From assembly GCA_028023455.1 (NCBI GenBank), contig JAQFVV010000158.1:1798001-1862000 (forward strand): 64,000 nt of DNA, written 5' to 3'. Of this stretch, positions 58,859 through 64,000 are shown one piece after another. Position 1 is the stretch's first letter, and each line of letters starts with the position of its first letter. The stretch comes from Epiperipatus broadwayi (Eukaryota > Onychophora > Udeonychophora > Euonychophora > Peripatidae). The position numbers were made by a program, and so were the translations under genes. The notes beneath the pieces are model-generated. The model saw only the letters and a program-made list of their open reading frames with translations. It was not told the DNA's origin and searched no databases.

Positions 58859-60480
58859 CTGTACTGGTCAAGTTTGAACATTCACGTAACAGAATCCAAG
58901 CGAAGAGACCAAAGCTGACCGGAGTGGGATGGTGAGATCCAGAGTCTGGCCATGTTTCAACTCATTTATCAGTACTCCATGACTCAATACCCTGAAAATG
59001 ACACACCAAAGGTTACACTCAGTTTTTATTCTTTGCAGCTGGTATAGGGCAGGGACAAACATGAGACTCAGGGTTCATTTATGTGACTGACTAGGGAACT
59101 AAATAGAATGGTGGCATTACGATGGAGATAATATTGGTAATTAAACACCAATGCATAAATCACACATATGGTGGGGTCACTAAATTTGAATTGGATTAGA
59201 AATTAGACTATGAGAAATCATAGGAAACCAAAGTAATTTAAATATATATTTGTCAGTTAATAAGACAAATGAAGATAAGATATAAATAAAATAACATAAT
59301 ATCCTAGGTGTGGGATATACACACAGGAGTTACTGTAGATGAGACAATTATCATTTCACTCTCACCTGTACATATTAAATGAGCATGTGTGTTTGTATGC
59401 AATCACTTAAGTCACGCCTATAATGGGAATGACAACTCCTATCTATAAGGTTGTGGTCACTACTTCATAAGTAAATTCTACTAGTCTTGTATAGATCAAT
59501 CATTATATGGTCATACAATACATATATTTTAGCTAAGGCAAGCACATAAACCAGCTCACTTGGTTATAGATTGAACTTAAGCCTCAAGAGATAGTTTCAG
59601 ACTAAAGCTGAATATTAATTTATAAGGAGGTCAATTTTGTTACTATAGATCACCAACATGTGCTATAGCACTGGAAAATATTAACAATAAAATGGTCCTG
59701 CAGATAGATTATGTTCTTCAAGGGTTCTTGTGATCATCGCCAGTACCTTGGGATTGAGCATTCTGCTGCTTATGATGGAAACATTTATAGTTTGGGACTG
59801 GGGTGGTTTACTCACCTGGCATTAAACTTCAGGACTTATTGATGCGTGTCCCTGAAATAGGAGAATGGGATGACCTTATCAAGGTCCCATTATTTAAAAG
59901 ATCCAGTAAAACAATTATTTATTTGTATTTAATAAAATCTAATCCACCAAGCAATAAGAATATAACATATTTAAAGTTAAATGTGCTTTAACGATATCTT
60001 TATTGGTTTTGATAATAAGAGTAAATTCTTAACTAGCGTTATATATAAGCTACTTAAGGGAGTAATTACTTTATCGATCTTGTTAACATGTTTCAATCCA
60101 CACCTTATATTAATAATCATTTAAGGAGAGAAAAGTATATTCGAAAAGGGTTTCCTAAATACATTAACAAATAAGGATACTTTCTAATTGCCCACATGGC
60201 TAGTCCACTACTTATTAAAATTATAAATCGAATTTAGAAGCAAACCATGTTATGCATTTATATATCAAACAAATAATTAACAATAATAATGAGCACAGAA
60301 TGATTTGTTATTATTACGAATATACGATTTCAAAACAGTGTACATAATTGGTGACATTAAGAAATTATTATATGAAGATATTTTTAATTATACCTTTTCT
60401 AAGATTTACTAAATTTGAAGTTCACTGTTTCGAAGCATTGGCATACATTACATATATTGTACCCTCACTTCCAGGAAATA
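58859..60480 (+). repeat. Diverged long repeat, copy 2
   Basis: Colinear with 38659-40480. Starts TGTACTGGTCAAGTTTGAAC and shares TTCACGTAACAGAATCCAAGC, AAACCAGCTCACTTGG, GTGCTATAGCACTGG, GGGTTCTTGTGATCA, and CACTGTTTCGAAGCATTGGC. The start TGTACTGGTC is close to TGTACCGGTC of the long LTRs. May be a solo LTR of a related family; no target duplicate established. Confidence 0.55.
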
Positions 60481-60601
60481 TAATATATCATAAAATGGGT
60501 CTAGCTCAGATAATAATTACACTTGTCTAAAATGCATATAATCGATAATAAAGATATTCTATGTTAATGTTAGGAAGTGAGATACAAGTGGTAATAAATA
60601 A

Positions 60602-61363
60602 TTATATTGGGCTTGATACTATGTGACCTAAGAACTTTATTTTAGTAGCCTTCCAAATACATTTTTTCACATTTAATTTTGCTCCAAATTCCTCCAGTCT
60701 TTGGCAAACTTTTGAGATACGAGTACTCAATTCGTTTTCTGAATTAGAGGTGACCAGTATATCATCAAAGTAGGGGGTGATGCCTTCAAGTCCACTTAGA
60801 AGAGATATTTGCATCTAAATAAACCTATGTGTGTGGTATTAGAATGTCCACAGCTTTGTTGGTCACTGGGATTTGATGAAAGACTGCATTGAGGTCCAAT
60901 TTTGAAAAATATTTCACAGTGATGCTATGATTTCTCTGGAATTTGGAATAGGGTATGCATGTTTGTTTAATGCTGTATTAATGGAAATGCAGTAATCACT
61001 GCACAATCATATCTGTCCATTTGGCTTGGTTCTTACAACCAATGGAGTAGCCCACTTGGCTTTTTCTGTTGGTTCAAGCTGCTATCTTTAGCCAATTGCT
61101 TTATTTCCTTCGCTATTTTTTCTTTCTGTGTGTATGAAATCTTTTGCGGTCTACAAATTATAGGCACTGCTTTGGGCAATAATTCTAATGACACTGGTTT
61201 TGTTTTTATTGTTCCCAGTTCCCCATCGAAAAATTTAGGAAAAGGATGTCTGATGTTTTTCTCAATGTTAATGTTTTTGACCCAAGCAATTTTTATTCCA
61301 AGTTGCTGAAACCAATTGTGGCCAATGAGGGGATTTATAGGGGCGTGGACTATATATAGTGAC
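60602..61363 (-). pseudogene. Ty3/gypsy pol fragment: protease end to reverse transcriptase
   Basis: Minus strand: SLYIVHAPINPLIGHNWFQQ (protease flap and L-I-G-x-x-W end), GTIKTKPVSLELLPKAVPII (start of reverse transcriptase), a degenerate middle, then EGITPYFDDILVTSNSENEL with the catalytic F-D-D near 60760-60772 and IKFLGHIVSSP. It breaks off at about 60600, inside the connection domain. Continues in the upstream direction beyond the solo LTR at 61364-61945. Confidence 0.8.
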
Positions 61364-61945
61364 TGTAGTGTTTGTAAAAATGGCAGACATTTTTGTGCAC
61401 TCCAGAAAAACTAGAATTTATCCGTAAGGCCGTTGTTAGATCGTGCTCTGATAGCTGAGGAATTTAATTAGTGCATTGACGTAATGGCGATGACAATTCC
61501 TAGAAATATTTGCTAATTACAAATGTTTCTAGAAAAGAGACATTATCTTATTGGTCAGTGCATTGATTGATTGTTGCAGTTGTCAGAGAGCGATAAGAAG
61601 ACTGGGTAACATCGAGCAGTGTAATAGAGACAGCAGTAGAGAGCAGTCAAGCAGTAGCAAGTTGCAGACCATGCATTTGGAGAGCATCCGCTTGCAGACC
61701 ATTCATTGGAGAGCAGTCGGTGCAGACCATTTGTGGGAGAGCATCCGTGGCTGAGCTTCGTTGCAGACCAATTCATTGGAGAGCTTCATTGCAGACCAAT
61801 TCGTTTGGAGATCTTCATGGCAGACCAATTTGTTGGAGAGCTTCATTGGAAAAGAACAGCATGGGAATTGTATAACGTTATTTGCTGACCGCACAGTTTG
61901 ACTTGCAGTTATAACCTTGGCACAGTCGTAGGTGCGGATATTACA
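61364..61945 (+). repeat. Solo LTR nested in the gypsy protease
   Basis: 582 bp, TGTAGTG...ATTACA, flanked by a 5-bp duplicate with one mismatch (GTGAC 61359-61363, ATGAC 61946-61950). Removing it and one duplicate lets the protease reading run from KKVIL directly into SLYIVHAP. No internal region remains. Orientation (plus as written) is arbitrary; TG...CA holds on both strands. Confidence 0.75.
61640..61853 (+). repeat. Degenerate minisatellite inside the solo LTR
   Basis: About six imperfect units of some 30-36 bp built around GCAGACCA(TTC)ATTGGAGAGC. The ORFs on both strands here (61551-61894) are readings of this repeat. Confidence 0.8.
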
Positions 61946-61950
61946 ATGAC

Positions 61951-63028
61951 AATATAACTTTTTTCACATTGTTTGAAGTAATTGGAGCCTGGATTACTCC
62001 TTTAATTTTTATAGTATTACCATTGACATCTCAAGCTTTCAGATTCATATGCATAAGTCTAGGTAGCTGTCTAATATCTGCCACAAAATGTTTTCCTATC
62101 TTTAATGGAAATTAAAGACACCCCACTACCATTGTCAATTTAAATCAATAGGGGTTTTTCTGTAAATTTTGATAATCATTTCTAATTTCTGTGATTGGTC
62201 CAAAGACACATTATTAGTCACCAAAAATACCTCTTGCTTAGGTTTTCTTGTAACCCACTCTTGGCTACTGTTTTTTGTATACTTATCAAATTTTTTATTT
62301 CCTCACATTTTTTCCCAGTGGCCGAATTTATTACAGTGTTTACAGTGTTGGTCTTTATAAAAAGACTCATGTGCCATGTGACCTAGTTTTCTGCAGCAAA
62401 AGCACTTAATTCGACTTTTCTTAACATCAATTAGTCCACTTTGATCAGGCACACTTCTTTCAGGTTTGTTGACTTTGTGGATTTCATAAAGATGGTTGTC
62501 CACTACTTTCATGGCCGCAAATTCTTTAGCTTTCTGTAACACAAGTTTGTAAGCTATACCACATTTGATAGCTTCTTTATAATTGATATCCTTGTCTGCC
62601 AATAATTACTGATGCAGACTGTCATTGCTCATACCACATAAAAGTTGTTCGAGGAGAGCTTCCTCTAGGTATGAATCGTAGATGCAGTTTTTTGCGAGTT
62701 CACACAGGGCAATACATTCTTGTGTTCACTCATTCTTGCCTTGCCAGTAATTTCTGAAGTGTAGTCTGGCAATGTGTCTAGACTCATGTGGATTAAAATA
62801 GTTGGCCAAATGATCTTTGATCTGTTTGAATGTTAATTCTCTGGATTTGGGATTCGCAAAATCTGTTTGCAATTTAAATGACCCCTTTTCCAGTGAAACA
62901 CAATAAAGTCACTGTTTTACATTTATCGTCCTTTACATTGTAATAATTAAAAGTTTCTCAATTTGTTGTATGTACAGGGGCCACTCATTTGCCTCTCTGA
63001 AATCAAATTCAGATATTACCAGCTGCAT
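61951..63028 (-). pseudogene. gag: Ty3/gypsy gag and protease start of the same element
   Basis: Gag begins at ATG 63028 (MQLVISEFDFREANEWPLYI). SRELTFKQIKDHLANYFNPH and RLHFRNYWQGKNE follow with frame breaks. The zinc-knuckle region is at 62303-62420: CFCCRKLGHMAHESF (last Cys lost) and CKHCNKFGHWEKM, two CX2CX4HX4C-type motifs, the second ending in Met/Cys. Then comes the protease start with DNGSGVSLIS, where the usual D-T-G is D-N-G-S-G after decay, near 62110-62150. Stops and frameshifts throughout. Confidence 0.75.
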
Positions 63029-64000
63029 AACAATGACTTAGTCAATTTAGAAAAAAAAAATAGAAATATCTTTTTTAGTAATTTATCCACTCATGAAATC
63101 AATTAATTAGACACCAATGTATTTGGCTGTCAATGCATTAATTATTATTACTGACAATTCCACAATTTTCTGGGGATTAAGATCATTGAGGTTGTAATCA
63201 AGACTGTGACTGCACCAATTACTGTGACAGCAGCTTTCTATTGCCTGCTGGATTGCAAATATAAATAACACAAATAATTGCTAATTAATGATGCGGCTCA
63301 ACAAGTAAATTATTACTAAGAATTTATTCACAGAGTTATATGGAGATAATCTTGTTTAATATATACATATATGACAATTATATACACACGCTATATCAAT
63401 AACAATAAGGGTCTGAAGGCATAACAAAATAATAATCGACCTTTTTACCATTGCTAAGTTTACTTTTGATTGACCAAAGGTAAACTTTTTTACAAGGCTA
63501 AGTGAAAGAGGGAGCTGACTGGGGCACCCAAGGAAATGGCACATCTGCCTTTCTAGAGCTGCTGTCCATGTGTGGTCATCTCTTGAGTCACCATATTCGA
63601 TCCCTGATCAGATAAAATGCAATTACCATAGAATTGTCTATTTTAAGCAATGTTTTTATTGTCATTAAATCTAATCAGGAACTAAACATTCAGGGTTGCA
63701 ATGGCTTTGTTTACATTATCTTAATCTATACTCGAATTCATCTAACTTTCTTGATAAGTTAGTTTATAGTTTTTCATTTAATTAAACTATTTAATTAGAC
63801 TAATTGCTTTTATAAAATATTGTGAATGCCATTGGCATCCATGCACATACATTTAGTATACCGTTATATCATTTATAACACTTATTTTGTGTATATATAA
63901 ATATACACACACAAGTGGAAATTCGTTTAGTTTTCATTTATGATCTATTATTTAACTAATAATACGTATTTTGTGTATACATAAATATACTTAGCATGTG
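63029..64000. other. Upstream side of the gypsy fragment, LTR not resolved
   Basis: By order this should hold the leader and possibly the 5' LTR, but without a second LTR copy I cannot fix its ends. The far right is AT-rich with a TA/CA microsatellite near 63890-63912. Confidence 0.4.

Overview
This is an AT-rich animal nuclear window, very probably from an invertebrate. It has long introns full of mobile-element remains, GT-AG splicing and no prokaryotic gene organisation. I cannot name the species. Its one recognisable host gene is the beta subunit of ADP-forming succinyl-CoA ligase (SUCLA2), a mitochondrial TCA-cycle enzyme, on the minus strand. Seven coding exons (53490 down to 4274) encode about the first 309 residues in an unbroken frame. 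The 3' exons lie beyond the left edge. Introns range from 70 and 74 bp to about 19 kb.

Layout, left to right. 223-3489: a complete-ended LTR retrotransposon whose pol is mostly deleted, lying in intron 7. 4274-4602: exons 7 and 6. 4603-14729: intron 5, with an RTE-type LINE tail, three inverted-repeat elements and an A-rich stretch. 14730-15155: exons 5 and 4. 15156-26227: intron 3, with a 625-bp element inserted in an older repeat, a Ty3/gypsy 3' end with LTR, and a Penelope-like GIY-YIG fragment. 26228-26327: exon 3. 26328-45494: intron 2, with a jockey-like LINE fragment, an 8-kb LTR element with unusually long (about 2.6 kb) LTRs that carries only gag, a repeat of about 2 kb, a complex fold-back element and a second copy of the older repeat. 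45495-45645: exon 2. 45646-53424: intron 1, with an unidentified plus-strand exon-like frame and an RTE-type LINE fragment. 53425-53490: exon 1. Right of the gene: a decayed Penelope-like element, a hAT-like end, a second copy of the 2-kb repeat, and a degenerate Ty3/gypsy pol-gag fragment interrupted by a solo LTR.

The most notable signal is a set of inverted-repeat elements at about 6.8, 7.8, 11.4, 15.6 and 42.4 kb. Their ends differ, but they share a core that reads as a type-I hammerhead ribozyme with a minimal palindromic stem III (CTAG or CCGG). The copy at 42571-42616 (minus) has an intact CTGATGA...GAAA core, a 4-bp stem II and a 6-bp stem I. Three of the elements are flanked by 13-14-bp direct repeats, longer than usual for DNA-transposon MITEs and more like retrotransposed elements. 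Short-stem-III hammerheads are known from Penelope-like elements and retrozymes, and Penelope-like remains occur in the same window. I infer that these are non-autonomous, ribozyme-bearing retroelements, possibly mobilised by Penelope-like machinery.
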